DNA of 64,000 nucleotides, from the NCBI RefSeq assembly GCF_000150275.1, contig NW_002060944.1, forward strand, positions 4,599,080 through 4,663,079. Reading direction: 5' to 3'. The position numbers were made by a program, and so were the translations under genes. How positions within the stretch are numbered: position 1 is the stretch's first letter; each line of letters begins with the position of its first letter. The DNA comes from Trichoplax adhaerens. Lineage: Eukaryota > Placozoa > Uniplacotomia > Trichoplacea > Trichoplacidae. Below, in pieces: positions 40,976 to 53,865 of this stretch. The notes beneath the pieces were generated by a model. The model was given only the letters and a program-made list of their open reading frames with translations, did no database searches and was not told the DNA's origin.

Positions 40976-43130
40976 CAACCAATCATGTACCGGTAATATT
41001 TATAACAATCCGACTCATAGCTCCTAACTGTTGGTAAAGGAAGTGGTATAATGTTTTCCATTAAATGATAAAGGGAAGGTATCGAAATTTACGTTACTTC
41101 ACTGTTTTGTATATTAATTTCTGACTACGAGATTAAAGGTTCCTCTAATACATGCGACATTTCTGACGTCTTGAGATCATTCTAAGTGCGCTTTTAAGTT
41201 TTTAGGTCATTGAGTAAGGATACCACTGTCATAACTACACCCAGATTCGATATTTCTCGCAAACAGGGTGTAATTTACACTACTTCAGTTGCGCTCACTC
41301 TTTATATTTCAAGGCAATAAATCTAAAATTATTAGGATCTAGATATTTTCAGAATCTAGTTTTGAAACCTATGCGATTTCAACTATAATTTGGGTATCCT
41401 TATTTCTAATTAAAATTAAAGTGTACAGTAAATTCGATATTTTTTACTAGCTAAGATTTGCAAAAGTAAGAAAACTGTATCTGGAATATCAGTATTACTA
41501 AAATCTTTGAAAGATGCTGGTCAGATAGCTTGTAACAGTGGACATTCAAGTTTATTCCTGATTTATAGCTTACTAAGCGTCTAGTTAAGAATAATCAACG
41601 ATTTCAGGCAAAGCTTATACATTACTAGTGACGGAATCTTGTTAAAATATGCAACTACTCGATCATAATTCATTAGTGGACGTTATCATTTTTAAATATT
41701 ATGGTGGCGCTCTAACATTAGAGTACACTTAGGTATAGCTTTAACGACGTGCTAGTTAGATGTAGAAATATAGTAATGAGAGAAGGCATGATGACAGTAT
41801 CAAGATATACTCGTATCTATTGTTCGGCATAAGGATTGCTTTTAATTAATTAATTAATAAATCTGTTGGTGTGGTATAAATATAGCTATATCTTCGTAAA
41901 GACACTGTATCAATGAGTTATTAGTAATAAAGATTTCAGCAAGTATAAGCTATATAGGGATCTATACTAAAAAGTAGTTTTTATGAAATTAAATAAAGGA
42001 TTATCTCAATAAATTTTATTAATAAAATGGAAAAGGTATTTAATTCCGATTTATAATATTTTTCGTTCGTGGCCGAACTATATTAAATATTCTTTATCAC
42101 TTAGGGCTATTACTAATATCTAGGTTAAATAGACTTGCTCAATTAAGCTGTAATTTATCAATATTAATGCAATGAAAATTATAAGCTATTTGCCTATAAT
42201 TTAGAGGTTTAATTTGTTACAGGGTTAGAATGTTTCATGGGACCTAAACCATACGATATAACTATTACCTAATCAGGGTTTCAACTTTTTAGGAATATCA
42301 ATAAATTTCTAATAGCCATTCATGTACGTATGATAAATATAACCCTGCAATAATGTTAGCTCTATTGCTGTCTATCCATTACTATATAGAGCTTCATCTC
42401 ATGATCGGAATCGGGTCTAACTCAGCCTTATTATTAATGCTAATGATTGATATATGTATATTCAGTATTTTCGAAGGTATACGAGCGTAGTAATATGTAC
42501 TATCATACCTATAGAAAAAATTTAAAGCTACACATACTCTAATTGCTTTGCTCGGGTATATAACTCATCACTAACTGATTGTTCTAGTTAACTACTGTAC
42601 CAAACGTAGAAATTTGTAATCTATTAAATAATTATTATCGACATGAAATGAACGAGAAATCCTCATAGTGTGTCTATTTACCAGTGTAGTATATCATTCT
42701 CCTAATGATATTTTACTTCTTTCGTGAATTGCTATCCTATACATGTTAAGTTTTTACTTTATTTATCATTCTAGTCATTAGTTTATCAAGACCAAATACA
42801 AATTATTTAATTGCATTTATTAAATCATACCATTTCTTTTTCCTTGCATTTTGAGAAAAAAACCAATCTATATTCCAAATTATTAATTGATATTGACCAT
42901 CATACAAGACATGTATGCGTAGTATTTATAATTATGATTTATCAAATTATCAGTTAAGGAAAAATGGCTAGCTCTTTGGTTAATTTATCTTTTGTTGTTT
43001 GATAAAATTGTAGCAAAAGTAAAGTATCTTTGCTGTGGTAAAGAAAACAAAGTAGGAACGAACCATAATTTTTTATTCTACATGTAGGTCACACGGAAGA
43101 CTTTGAATGTATTATTTCTTTAGATATATT

Positions 43131-43132
<2 letters not shown>

Positions 43133-43161
<29 letters not shown>
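43133..43161. repeat. TA dinucleotide microsatellite
   Basis: An uninterrupted run of about 14 TA units lies 300 bp beyond the stop codon of the methyltransferase gene. It is likely to vary in length between individuals. Confidence 0.9.
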
Positions 43162-43165
<4 letters not shown>

Positions 43166-43465
43166 ATATAGTGGTGTCACTATTTTCTGTTCTTAAGATC
43201 GCTTAATAATAAGCTTTTAATTTTTGTTAATATAGACGATGATATGGAAAAAGATACGAACAGCGATCTTTATGCTAATTTTCTACTCATTTCAATCCAA
43301 TTATTATGGTATTTTAAGTGATAGATTACAACTATTGCTATGGTACTATGGTGACAAAAATGATAAAATGCGAAGTAGTGATCGTTAAAATCTCTTACAG
43401 TAATTTGATCATATTGAATTCATGGCTTGTTCTACTATGCTTTAAATTTATCTATGATTCGCCTT

Positions 43466-44353
43466 CTACTGATGTTTAGCACGTGCACGAATCATAACAG
43501 ATTGGCCCAATTTTTGGCGTATTTCATCTCTTGTTTCGACATATTTTTCTGCAGTTTTTAATTTCAACATTTGTTTCAATTTAAATTCAGCATATTGTAA
43601 TTCTTGTTCACTTGCTTTACTCCATGTTGAATCGCCATGACGATAAGATGATGATAATGGCCCAGTTGGATCAAGATAGATTTCTTTTTGTTGTAAGGTA
43701 TCGTAGATGGTATAAATATCTTCAACAACAAGACCAACTTGGGTTAATATTGAACTGACATCATCCAAAGTATAACAGCGATCGATGCATAATTGCTTTG
43801 CACGTGGTATTAAATCCATATACCAATAACTATCAATTTGTTCTTTCGTTGTAAAATTAACAATTACCATGCCATTATTCTTTAAGACACGATTAATTTC
43901 ACGAAAAAAGTCCTTTAATGTTGGTAATCCACCCGATAAATGATGTAACATTTGACAGTTGCAAATGAAATCAAATTGATGATCATCGAAAGGTATTGCT
44001 GGTACTTGTGCTTGGATTAATTCAGCTTGTACTTGATGTTGATCTAGTTTGGTTCGGCATTGCGCTAGCATGGCTTGATTCATATCGATACCATAAGCTT
44101 TGTCCACTTGAGTAGCTAATCTGGCTAAATAATTACCACTACCGCATGCAATTTCTAATAAACTAATGGATAAATCCTTGCTGCCATGGCTCTTCTCATT
44201 TTTAACTTGACTTAAAGAATCACTAAGATACTGTAATCCTACGGGTAGACGAGACGAGTCATAATCGTCGATGATATTGTGGTTATAATTTAGGTAGCAC
44301 ACCATTTTATCTTCGATGCCGTTGTTATTATTGTGATTACTAGTGGTCTGCAT
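43466..44353 (-). CDS. Intronless class I SAM-dependent methyltransferase (methyltransferase 11/25 type)
   Basis: A single uninterrupted frame of 295 residues from an ATG (MQTTSNHNNNN) to TAG. The SAM-binding motif I is LLEIACGSGNYLARLA (about residues 65-80). The acidic end of strand beta-2 is YGIDMNQAML, motif post-I/II is DFICNCQMLHHLSG, and motif III is EINRVLKNNGMVIVNF. This is the standard Rossmann-type methyltransferase fold. The C-terminal 120 residues (WYMDLIPRAKQLCIDR, VEDIYTIYDTLQQKEIYLDP) form a cap that should set substrate choice, and I cannot name the substrate. UbiE/COQ5-like and small-molecule methyltransferases share this layout. Every other complete gene here has three or more introns, so the gene may come from retroposition or horizontal transfer. 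Confidence 0.85.
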   Translation of the reverse strand: MQTTSNHNNNNGIEDKMVCYLNYNHNIIDDYDSSRLPVGLQYLSDSLSQVKNEKSHGSKDLSISLLEIACGSGNYLARLATQVDKAYGIDMNQAMLAQCRTKLDQHQVQAELIQAQVPAIPFDDHQFDFICNCQMLHHLSGGLPTLKDFFREINRVLKNNGMVIVNFTTKEQIDSYWYMDLIPRAKQLCIDRCYTLDDVSSILTQVGLVVEDIYTIYDTLQQKEIYLDPTGPLSSSYRHGDSTWSKASEQELQYAEFKLKQMLKLKTAEKYVETRDEIRQKLGQSVMIRARAKHQ

Positions 44354-47300
44354 AGTTGTTTTAGTCGTCGATAATTTTCGAAATCCTCAGCAAGAAATTA
44401 ATGGAATGAATATGCTCAAAGTACAAGTGAAGTTGTATTTCAAACTCTGTTAGTACTAGAATGTGATACTAGTAACAATATTAAGAACTTGACGTTGATT
44501 ATATAACCCTTTATTAACGTAAAGAGAGATGAGTAAAGGAAGATAATATTAACTCTTTTAAAGAAATCGAATAATGGGCAATAAGTTTGTGTGTAAGATC
44601 CCTATTCATACATCTTTTCTACAATTGTTTATAGCAGGTTTATATGGACTTTATTTGGGAATAAGAACTAAACTACGAATTTTTTTCGTTATTTTGGTTA
44701 TTTGAGAAAAGACTAATAAAGTTTCTATTCATTTAGGTACTTTACATTGCAGACAATTGCTTTCACAATCTAAATGATGATACATTGATCAATGATCTCT
44801 ATAATTTATTGATATTAAAGTTATCAACTCTGTTACAACAGTAACAAGGCAAGCGTTAGCTTAAGTACCAAATAAACATTAGATTATGAGAAATCATTTA
44901 AATTTAAGATGTGACTTATTAATTACAGGATCAATTCAAAGACTAAAGAAATTATCGAAATGAATTGTTATCAACAATCGAATTATTAGTTAAAGCTATT
45001 ATAAATAATAAATAAGATACTTATAATAATTCCATGAAACAGAAGAGTAAGTGAATACTCGCATGAGAGCGTTACATCGACCAGAACACAACGTGGGTCC
45101 AAAGATTTGCTCATGGTACACATACTTGGGAATTATCGATAATTTAGTTTGCTATATTAATAACTATTATTATATTGATTGCTTTCAATTCCTATTTTGC
45201 CATTTCTATGCCAACCTGATCGGTTTTTCTGAAATGATAAGCTGAGGACTTTACTTTGATTACAGTAATTCAACTGGATCATGAAGTATAGATCAATGAT
45301 CTTTAAGTGAGTTAAGGAATTTAAGGAGAAAGAAATTGCCGCAATTGTTTCGACTGGCATTCATAACCGCCTTCATAATACTGTTGTTAGGGTATATGTT
45401 ATTTCAGCTTGATCGAATTGTGCGGATATCAATATTTTAAATAATCTTGTTTATGAATAATTCATATCGATAAATTGTTTATTGTCCAATCTCATAGGAA
45501 TAGCGTTTTCACTTTTTCCCTAAACTTGGGAAGAGATTGATAGTTTGATCTTGGTAGTTGTCCCCAATGGTTGGATAATTTAAATGAAATACGATTGAAT
45601 AGCCGTAGTAATATAACAGATCAAAATTCAACAATACAGTCGCAGGAAGGCGTGAATGATGTTATAATCCTAAGCTAGCAGTATGCGTCATGATTAAAGG
45701 CGGTCAATATCATCAGCTGATTACTATCATCGCATAACATTGTCTTATAAATGGATAGATAATAACATATGTGAACTGCACAATAAGAGAGTAGTTGAAC
45801 ACTTTGTGCTGTTGGTATTTGAAATAGCGTCTTGATCATCAGGGCTAATGATTCATCAAATCTATCGTGTAGAACATTCCTGTTTTATGCTATAGTTCGA
45901 GGGTCTAAAGTGGGGTACTAAATAAAGGTAATAGGAATCATCGTTGATATTGCAATGATCTATTGTTTGGATTTGGTACTAATTTACATGATCCATGGTT
46001 CAATTCCAATATAAATTATATTGTGAGATACAATTTTTACATGATAGTTTACACTCAGACTCGACATTCCTCTAGATAATAAATATTATTTTAGACGGAG
46101 CTCCTGTTATAGATTAGGGATTGATTCTCTTTGTTAATTTTATTCCAGCATTTATTTAGTTTAAAATTCAAAAAATCGGGCTTGGCAATATTAATTGATT
46201 ATCGTGTTGTCCCTGCCTGTTATAAATAAGTACATCTTGAGAGTTTACATAAATTATGATTTGTGTAGTACAATTATATAATTCCTAATATCAGTAGTTT
46301 AAGTATGAGTTGAGTGTAGAACAATTAAAGTCCGATATTTGTAAACAAGAGCAACTGGATTAATTTTACAATTTGACTATGAAAACAAGTATAATATTGG
46401 CGGTTCTAACCTTTATAATGACGATTATCTATTTATATCTAAAAAAAATTATTTAGCAAGGAGTTATTATTAATTAAAATTGAGAAGCATTGAAAGCATT
46501 GAATATCTAGCTCTCGGTAGTTTATTGATTAATCCTTAATTAATATGCAATAATATAAAATATCAAATTATTCTGTAAAACTGATAGCAGAAATTTGATA
46601 TCTTGGCATCATTTCCTGAATTTGTTATTATGTTTGTTGCCTTAGCGATAGGATCTTAGTTTACTGTATTGAGCAATGATATTAACGTTATGAATGCAGC
46701 ACTGATGAGCTTGATGTTCATTCTACTGAACAAAAATTACTTATTTCTAGGCCTAACTTATGCAATCATCTGCAATGAATAACCAATACCATACATTACT
46801 GTAGCCTAAGCTACAGGCTTAATTTGATCTTTCCTTAACACTAATTCATGATGTTGAAGTTATCGCCTTTCAAGTTATCTGATAATAATCAAAACTGCCC
46901 AATAAGCTGATAAAATAGCTTTGAAGATATAGTTGTTATGTATGATAGACTGGTAATGTCTAGGAATTAGGGCAGATAAATTGCATAGCTGCCTAACTGA
47001 TAAGATAACCGTATGATACTAATATCGTAACTGTATTGATACGTTCACTAGTAATTTACTAATACGTATGTAATATATATATAATCTAAATGTTACATTA
47101 TCCAGTCCTACCTACACCTGTCGAAGGTTCGGTTCTTAGCTAGGATAGCGACTGGTTTATTGCTTGAACTAAATTTGATTTTGCAAAAGAGTATAGTACA
47201 GTATCGCAGCTATCAGGTGGTGCCGTTGATATGCAGTACTATATCTTATCGGTGTTATGTACGAATTATGGCTTCAAACGATTCGAGATAGCAAGAAGAA

Positions 47301-48581
47301 CTAATTTATCTAGGCATTCCTATCATGCTGCAAGGTGAAGAGAATCCCATTGGTTGTACCCTACTACCGGTAGCTAGACCGAAGTACGCCTGTATAAATA
47401 TCGAATGAGTACTGTATACTATAAATAAATGAAGTGTGAGTCTTTTCATAGAGTTCAGTAAACAAAGTAGGAGACTTTTTAAAAATTTCCCCTTCCCTCT
47501 CTTACAAAATACGTTGACGCTTTTAAGGCTAGGTCTAGCTCAGTTACCTCTTCCTTCTCTTGCAAAATGCGCTAATGGAATAGTAGAGGAGCATTTTGAA
47601 GGGAAAAGATTCTTTGAAAGGTTCAAGTACAGTCTGCAATACTACACTAGGTCAACACCTACGCATACCGAAACAACTTCATGTAGTAAGGGTTATAAGG
47701 CCCCCAAATGGGCTAAAGGACACAATATTGATAAATGCAAGTACTTTCCTTACAAGATAAGTCAGAGTCGTCAAGAGAAAGCTGTTTTGGGCCACCGTAG
47801 AAAGTTTTAACAAGTACAGGCTTAAGTTGGTGAGCAACCAGGTAAACATGTCAACCTGTAGAAGAAAATGATGTGATTTTCTTCAATCGCAACACAACTC
47901 GACAGCTTTATACTGTTTCACCTACTAATAATCAATAATAATAATAATAATCATAATTATAATTATGATATCTGTAGGTCCATAGAGTTGAGAAAAAAAA
48001 ACAGGTATACTGAAGGTCCCATATGATAGAGATCGAAGGCGATAAAAACCTTTTGCTTCCTTATGCGTGGGGATTCTATGATAATTGATACTGATTAATA
48101 CAGCGCCGTACAGTGCTATAGAAAGATAGATAGATAAAATCATTTCTTAGATAATTCTAGTCGAATAAGCTATCGATAACATTCTCATGTCATGTTAACA
48201 CCTCCCTCATTTCTTAGATAAAATATGGTTCTAATTAATTAGTGAATATTAATTACAGTAGATACGGTAGATGATTCTGCTTCTACTGTACAGAACAGTA
48301 GAAGAATGCCGGTCTTGGACAGTGTAGACTTAATACTTTCTTTCCCTACTTTCTTTTACTGTATAGTACGGTACTTATCCACTCCCACTATCTGAACGAA
48401 TCTTGAGAAGTACAGTACTGTACTACTGTACTTTATAGTAGTACAGAGAAGGCGTTATTAACAAGTTGATCGATTAGCTTTGATCAAGCGCTGAAAACGA
48501 ACAGTTGGCCATCTCCCTTCGCCTGCTAGATCAAAGTGATTACTACAGCTTGATTAACTCGATCGGATAACTATCATCGCT
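44354..48581. other. Four-kilobase intergenic region, no supported genes
   Basis: This lies between the start codons of the divergent methyltransferase and the first aminotransferase, so both promoters should be here. I see no family match. It has an AAT-rich run at about 47927-47952 and clusters of TACTGTA palindromes at 48280-48450. A 124-codon frame at 47436-47810 lacks an ATG and is discussed among the rejected items. Confidence 0.5.
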
Positions 48582-51500
48582 ATGGAAAGCACGTATTACC
48601 AAGAGAATGGTTATTTTAGCGATGGCCTGCTTAATTTTTCAGTCGGTACGATAGGGCCCAAGCTACTGAAAGATTGCAAACCAATCATCCAAAAAGCGAC
48701 CGATATCAAACTAGTAAGTGAAAGTTTACTTTGACATCATGATTACTCATCATGATGCAATGATACATCCAATGGCTACACAACTGACGGTACACTGCCA
48801 CATGGATTGATCCAAGGAGTTAACGCCATGGAGAGCAATCGAGTCCTAAATTAAACGTAGGAAAGTTTTGATACAATAAGTTCTCGTGACGGTAGTCAGT
48901 TCTTCTACTAGACTGTACCTTGGTGCGTATTTGTCAGCGTAACATGATTAGCAAACATCCATCAATTTCGTTCTTAAAATTGAAATTGTTAACCTCTTTT
49001 CATCTTACAGTTAAATAAGACAAATTCAATTTTTACGCTTCATCAATTTCGTTCTTAAAATTCAAGTTGTTAACCTCTTTTAATCTTACAGTTGAATAAG
49101 ACCGATTCAATTTTTAGGCTTCATCTAATTTATTGCGGTTGAATTATTGGAAAATAATTTCTGAATAATGAGATGTAGTTAAGAGAAGTAAGAGCCGTTT
49201 CCACAAATTCATAAGACTTAGTATGAATACTCGTATGGTAAATTTATTGCTGATCATAATCACTAAGGGTTAAAATACTTACTGTAGTGTTCGTTGCATT
49301 CATCTATTCGGATCGGTTGCAGTAGTAAGACACTTAAGTTATAAAAATAAAATAAAATAAAATGACTAGTTTTTCATGCAATCAGCCATTTTAGTGACAT
49401 GATATTGCGTTCACTTCTGCAAGATTACATCAATGATACATTGTACTGTACTGCCAAAGTAGCACAGATTGAATTGAATTATATCTCAAATATTCAGGAA
49501 TGGACGAATTGCAGTTTTCATAAGCTCGATTTTGTTCAGTACCGTATAGCGACCACAGCTACTCACAGTGTACTCATTTACCATACAACTTCCATCATCA
49601 CTTTGACTCCACAATATGCTATTTTGACAAGATAGATCATGCTGTATTATTACAGTCTCAATATCTTTTACCGTTTGTAATAATTCGCAACATGACTTTA
49701 ATAAATTATCCTACTGTATAATAATGGTGTACATGCTACTTGACTTAAAGATGAAGATGTAGTGACCGATTGAAACGTATGAATTAAACAAGAGATCATG
49801 ATAATTCAATACTAAAAATTTGCACACATATGTACATTGTACCATACCGATTGAATGAATGAATTTGCTAGCTAAGTCAACATTTTATTATAAATTACTA
49901 TCGATCTTGAACCTTTGCTTCTTAGCTGTTAGCTACTACGTCTTATAGTTGGTTTGAACTAATAGTTACCTCTTCCATCTTACTAAATAAATTTACAAGT
50001 CTGAAGAAAATTGTAGCGGTTTGTTCCAGTATGGACCTGTATGTGGTGATCGATATCTACGAAAGGAATTGGCAACATTTTTAGAAGAACGTTATGGCGA
50101 TCATGTCGATCGGTAAATATGTGTATGACCGATCGGTTATGATAGAACTTTGCTACTCATTCATCTTGTCTAATCGCTTCTAATGGTGTACTATAACCCT
50201 AGACCGATAGAGAATGATTCATCACAGTTATTTAACTTCTTAATTCCTATTCTTATACGCATACATTTAGAGATGACTTGATCTGTACCGCTGGCGCAAC
50301 CAATGGTCTAATTACAATCTGCAATCTATTATTTACTGCTGGGGATTATATCTTCATTGGCGATGTTTCTTATTATTCTAATATTATGTATATGAAACAT
50401 CTTAAATACAATATGGTCACAGGTAAATTGTACTGAATTCATAAAGGCCATCCCAACAACGTTTATATAAGGAGTTGATCGATATCCATCATCATCATCG
50501 AGTACAACTTTTGCTTTACTTCTCCCTTTATCGACAACTTTAGTTCCTATGGACGATAATGGTATGATTATCGACAAGTTGGAAGAAAAGATAAGAAGTA
50601 TCGGAAGTTCGCTGACCAAGAGTGATGATAGTGATAAACCCTATAATGCTATGGTTTATATCATACCTGCCTTTCAAAATCCTACTGGGCGATGCCTGTC
50701 GGAAGGTAATACTATACCACGTTATTCTTAATATTGGCCTCAAGGCTATTTAATGAATACTTACACGTAAGAGTAGGTTGAAACACGTTGATATTGAATT
50801 TCTTTACACAGATCGTTGTCGGCAGCTCGTACAATTGGCTCGTAGACACAAACTATTGGTATTTGCTGATGATGTTGCTAATCTTGTATATCATGGAGAT
50901 GAAAAATATCCACCAAGGAGATTATTTTCCTACGATTGCAGGTTGTAAGCTCACAAGATAATTGTAATATTAAATTGAATTATCAGTCTTGTCACAAAAT
51001 ATTACCAACCTGCTGTTTTAATTACTTGTTAGTACTTGGTAGAATGAAAAATTTTACTATTACATATAGCATGGTTATATGTTATGTTCAATGGAACATA
51101 TGATTGATACATAAATGACTTGTTCATTAGCAGCAGATTCGCTAAATTTGCCGACTTTGCAGTAATTGAAGTAGTCACTTAACCACTACGAATTGCATAT
51201 CAAAACATTAACGTTTATAGGTGATTAAATGATTTACATTATGATAATTCTCTTAATGTTGTCGTTAAGCAGAAGTCAACTTATTTTGCATGCTGTCAAA
51301 TTTCGCATTATTGTGTAAGGAGCAAGTTGTTATGGCCTAGCTTATCTCCGTATATACGTGTATACGAGTATACCCATACAATAGGTATAGTTTATATGAA
51401 CTGTAATCGTATCCAAGACCTCCACAAAAATATGCGACAATGTAATTTAACAAATGGGTAGAGTCTTTTACGAAGTATGCGATTACGACAAAATACTTGT

Positions 51501-52756
51501 AGTTAGCTATTTTCTCATCTAACGCAAATCAGTTATCCTACGTTGGAATGTCTTAAGTTTCTGTCACGTACGGTATGATAAGACATGACTTAATTTCGTA
51601 ACAAAATACCAAGCTGAGATATCTATTACTTCCGTCATCTCGGATAAATTGTTATACACAGTGCTAACGATGTTAATTGTAGTTGACGTATACTGGTCTT
51701 GTAATGCTTTAATTAAAGAAGATAACCGTTTGACAGCTTTTAACCTGTCTCGTTTCTAATTGCAGGGAAGATGCCGACTTTTATGGAAATGTTATTTCTA
51801 ATAGTAGTTTTTCTAAAGTGTTCTGCCCAGGAATATGTAAAGGTTGGATGGAAACTCCAAAGAGAATTATAGACATGCTAGAACTGTATAGGTTAGATTT
51901 TCTGGAATGTGCATGCATATCAGTAAAAGACTTGTATAAAATACTTTTCTTGTTACCAAAAAACAAATTAAGCGAAATGAATAAATATGCTGTATGTTTT
52001 TTAATTGTTAAGTCCTGTATCGTGCGGCTATAATCATTATATGGATGGCATTATGGAAGTGGTGATTAACCATGGTTTCCTTGATAATTTCTTAAACGAT
52101 CTCAATTCGACTTTACGGGCAAGTATCGCCATAAAATTAACTCAAATTTACTGGGTTGCATGTTTTCTATAACCATCATTTACGTGCACCCCAGCAGAAA
52201 CGGAAGCTTGCCATTAAAGATGCTCTAATAAAGTATATGCCAGATTTTGTAGCTTATGAAATCCCGGAGGTAATCAATTTTGCAAAGCAATTATCGCTTT
52301 GGCTTAAACCATAATAGTTATGCATAAAAGTGTAATGACACTTTAACTAAAATTTATTTAATATTCTTTACCAAAATGTATAGGGTGGCTACTTTATCTG
52401 GATAGATTTACATGTCAATGCTGAAGGTTGTCACAATATGGAATAAAAATTGTGAAAGCTCATACTTATTTCTTTAACGTCTACTTTATTAATATTGTAC
52501 CCATACAGAAATTCTGAAGATGTGTACTGAGCGACATCGAATTGCATTTTTTCCGGCGTCCAGGTACTAATTCCAAATCTTCCATTTGAGAATTGGCAGT
52601 GTTACAATTTCTTAAATCCATTTTATTGATAGGGTTGCTTTAAGTGGTGGTTACGAAACGCAAATTCGATTTTCTGTTAGCTATTATGAAGAAGATATTT
52701 TGACTAACGCAATCAGGAAAATAGCTGATGTCGTCAAAAATTATAATCAAAACTAA
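48582..52756 (+). CDS. PLP-dependent class I/II aminotransferase, divergent paralogue
   Basis: The gene starts with exon 48582-48713 (MESTYYQENGYFSDGLLNFS, VGTIGPKLLKD). Later exons carry YGPVCGDRYLRKELATFLEE (50030), DDLICTAGATNGLITICNLL (50273), IPAFQNPTGRCLSEG (50665), LLVFADDVANLVYHG (50855), SNSSFSKVFCPGICKGW (51800), CGYNHYMDGIMEVV (52030), GGYFIWIDLHVNAE (52385) and a last exon with ETQIRFSVSYYEEDILTNAI. This is the fold-type I aminotransferase order, with the PLP-binding Lys in SFSK and the Asp in ADDV. It resembles the 2-aminoadipate/YER152C-like group; the substrate is unknown. Unusually, the phosphate-binding Arg of PGxRxGW is Cys here (PGICKGW), and the exon 1-2 junction drops about nine residues found in the paralogue. 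It has no obvious targeting peptide, so it is probably cytosolic. Confidence 0.88.
48961..49122. repeat. 81-bp tandem duplication in aminotransferase intron 1
   Basis: The block atcaatttcgttcttaaaat, then gttaacctctttt.atcttaca, then attcaatttttacgcttc occurs at 48961 and again at 49042 with about nine in ten bases alike. It is a local intronic duplication. Confidence 0.85.
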
Positions 52757-53865
52757 GTATTTAGCCATTATGCTGCGCGTTGAATTTTCGTCCAATCGAA
52801 TTGTTGTGAAGGCATTTTATGTATCGATCTTTGAAAAATATAGCTATAATTATATTTAGGAGACCGAAACACACGCGTATGTTATACTGTATATGGATTA
52901 TGTATACTTTTATTGTTATCAAGCTGCACTTACACGGGCGTCTAGACTACATTTTCAGTACAATATTGTCTACGTTACAGATTTTACTGTTTAATATCTT
53001 ATAACCTTAGATATGATCGTGACATACATGTGCTAACTGGTGTAGTAGTACGAAAAAGTGTTGTCGCTGGTAATTAAATTTAAGCTTATACTAATATTAT
53101 TAACCTTTTTTTGATACTATTTTCAGTACCTACAGTATTATCGTATGATGTTTCATATTCTACAGTATTACATGAAGTTATGGTCGATGCTATATGATTA
53201 TGTTAATTGGACAATTTTGACTTCGTAATTAAATCGCTTCTAATTGTGATTATGGTCTCCATAGCGGGTGTCATTGTAAATCATTCACCAGTGACTATAG
53301 TGCTAAATTATCGGGTTTATTGCTTAAATTAAAAAATTAATTTCCGTTGTTGAGTCGACTGAATTTAAGTATGAGAATCAAATCGAGGTTTAATGTACCT
53401 TCATTTCAAATTTATGCGTAGAATGTGAACGGCTGTACAACGAACGTTCCTTTAATTGTATTCATAATGGTAACTTGCACTGTGTTACCGAAAAGCATTT
53501 TATTTGATATAAATAATCCAGTACCTCCAGATGCAAATAGAATTGAGTAAATTCACTAGAAAACATAAGCGGGACGAACCACATGCAATATTTGCAATTT
53601 TTCAGGAGGGACAGACTGCATTTACGGTAATAACTCCATTATAGTAATTTACGTATATAATTGATCATGTAGTCGAAATATTGAGAATGTTACTTAGGAT
53701 AGATAGAAACTTTAGATTTTTTAAGTAAAATCTTAGCTTAGCAACAGATGATCACCTTTTCTTGGAGTACTGTATACTCTAGCGGATATATAAGCATATA
53801 ATATGTTTATAAGTGACTAAAAATATAAAAATCACAACTTCCGCATTATTTTAGTTTACATCAAC
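52757..53865. other. Intergenic region between two convergent aminotransferases
   Basis: It holds the 3' ends of both genes. I see no coding exon or clear repeat. Confidence 0.5.

Larger units (their letters stand above)
39499..43465. other. Four-kilobase intergenic region
   Basis: No recognisable exons. The right side lies downstream of the minus-strand methyltransferase stop, and the left side must contain the promoter and 5' UTR of the RVxF-motif gene. A TTTTCATTAG at about 39530 reads as a possible 5' UTR splice acceptor on the minus strand. The region also has a short repeat family at 40676-40975, an ATTA run at 41843-41863 and a TA microsatellite. Confidence 0.5.

Noticed and set aside
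47436-47810. 124-codon open frame with a GHNIDKC sequence resembling part of a retroelement zinc knuckle
   Set aside because: The frame starts at GTG and contains no ATG. The spacing of the other cysteines does not fit CX2CX4HX4C, and no polymerase or integrase sequence lies nearby.
49399-49635. 78-codon plus-strand frame
   Set aside because: It lies in the first intron of the plus-strand aminotransferase, with no acceptor/donor pair in phase and no match to the expected missing segment.
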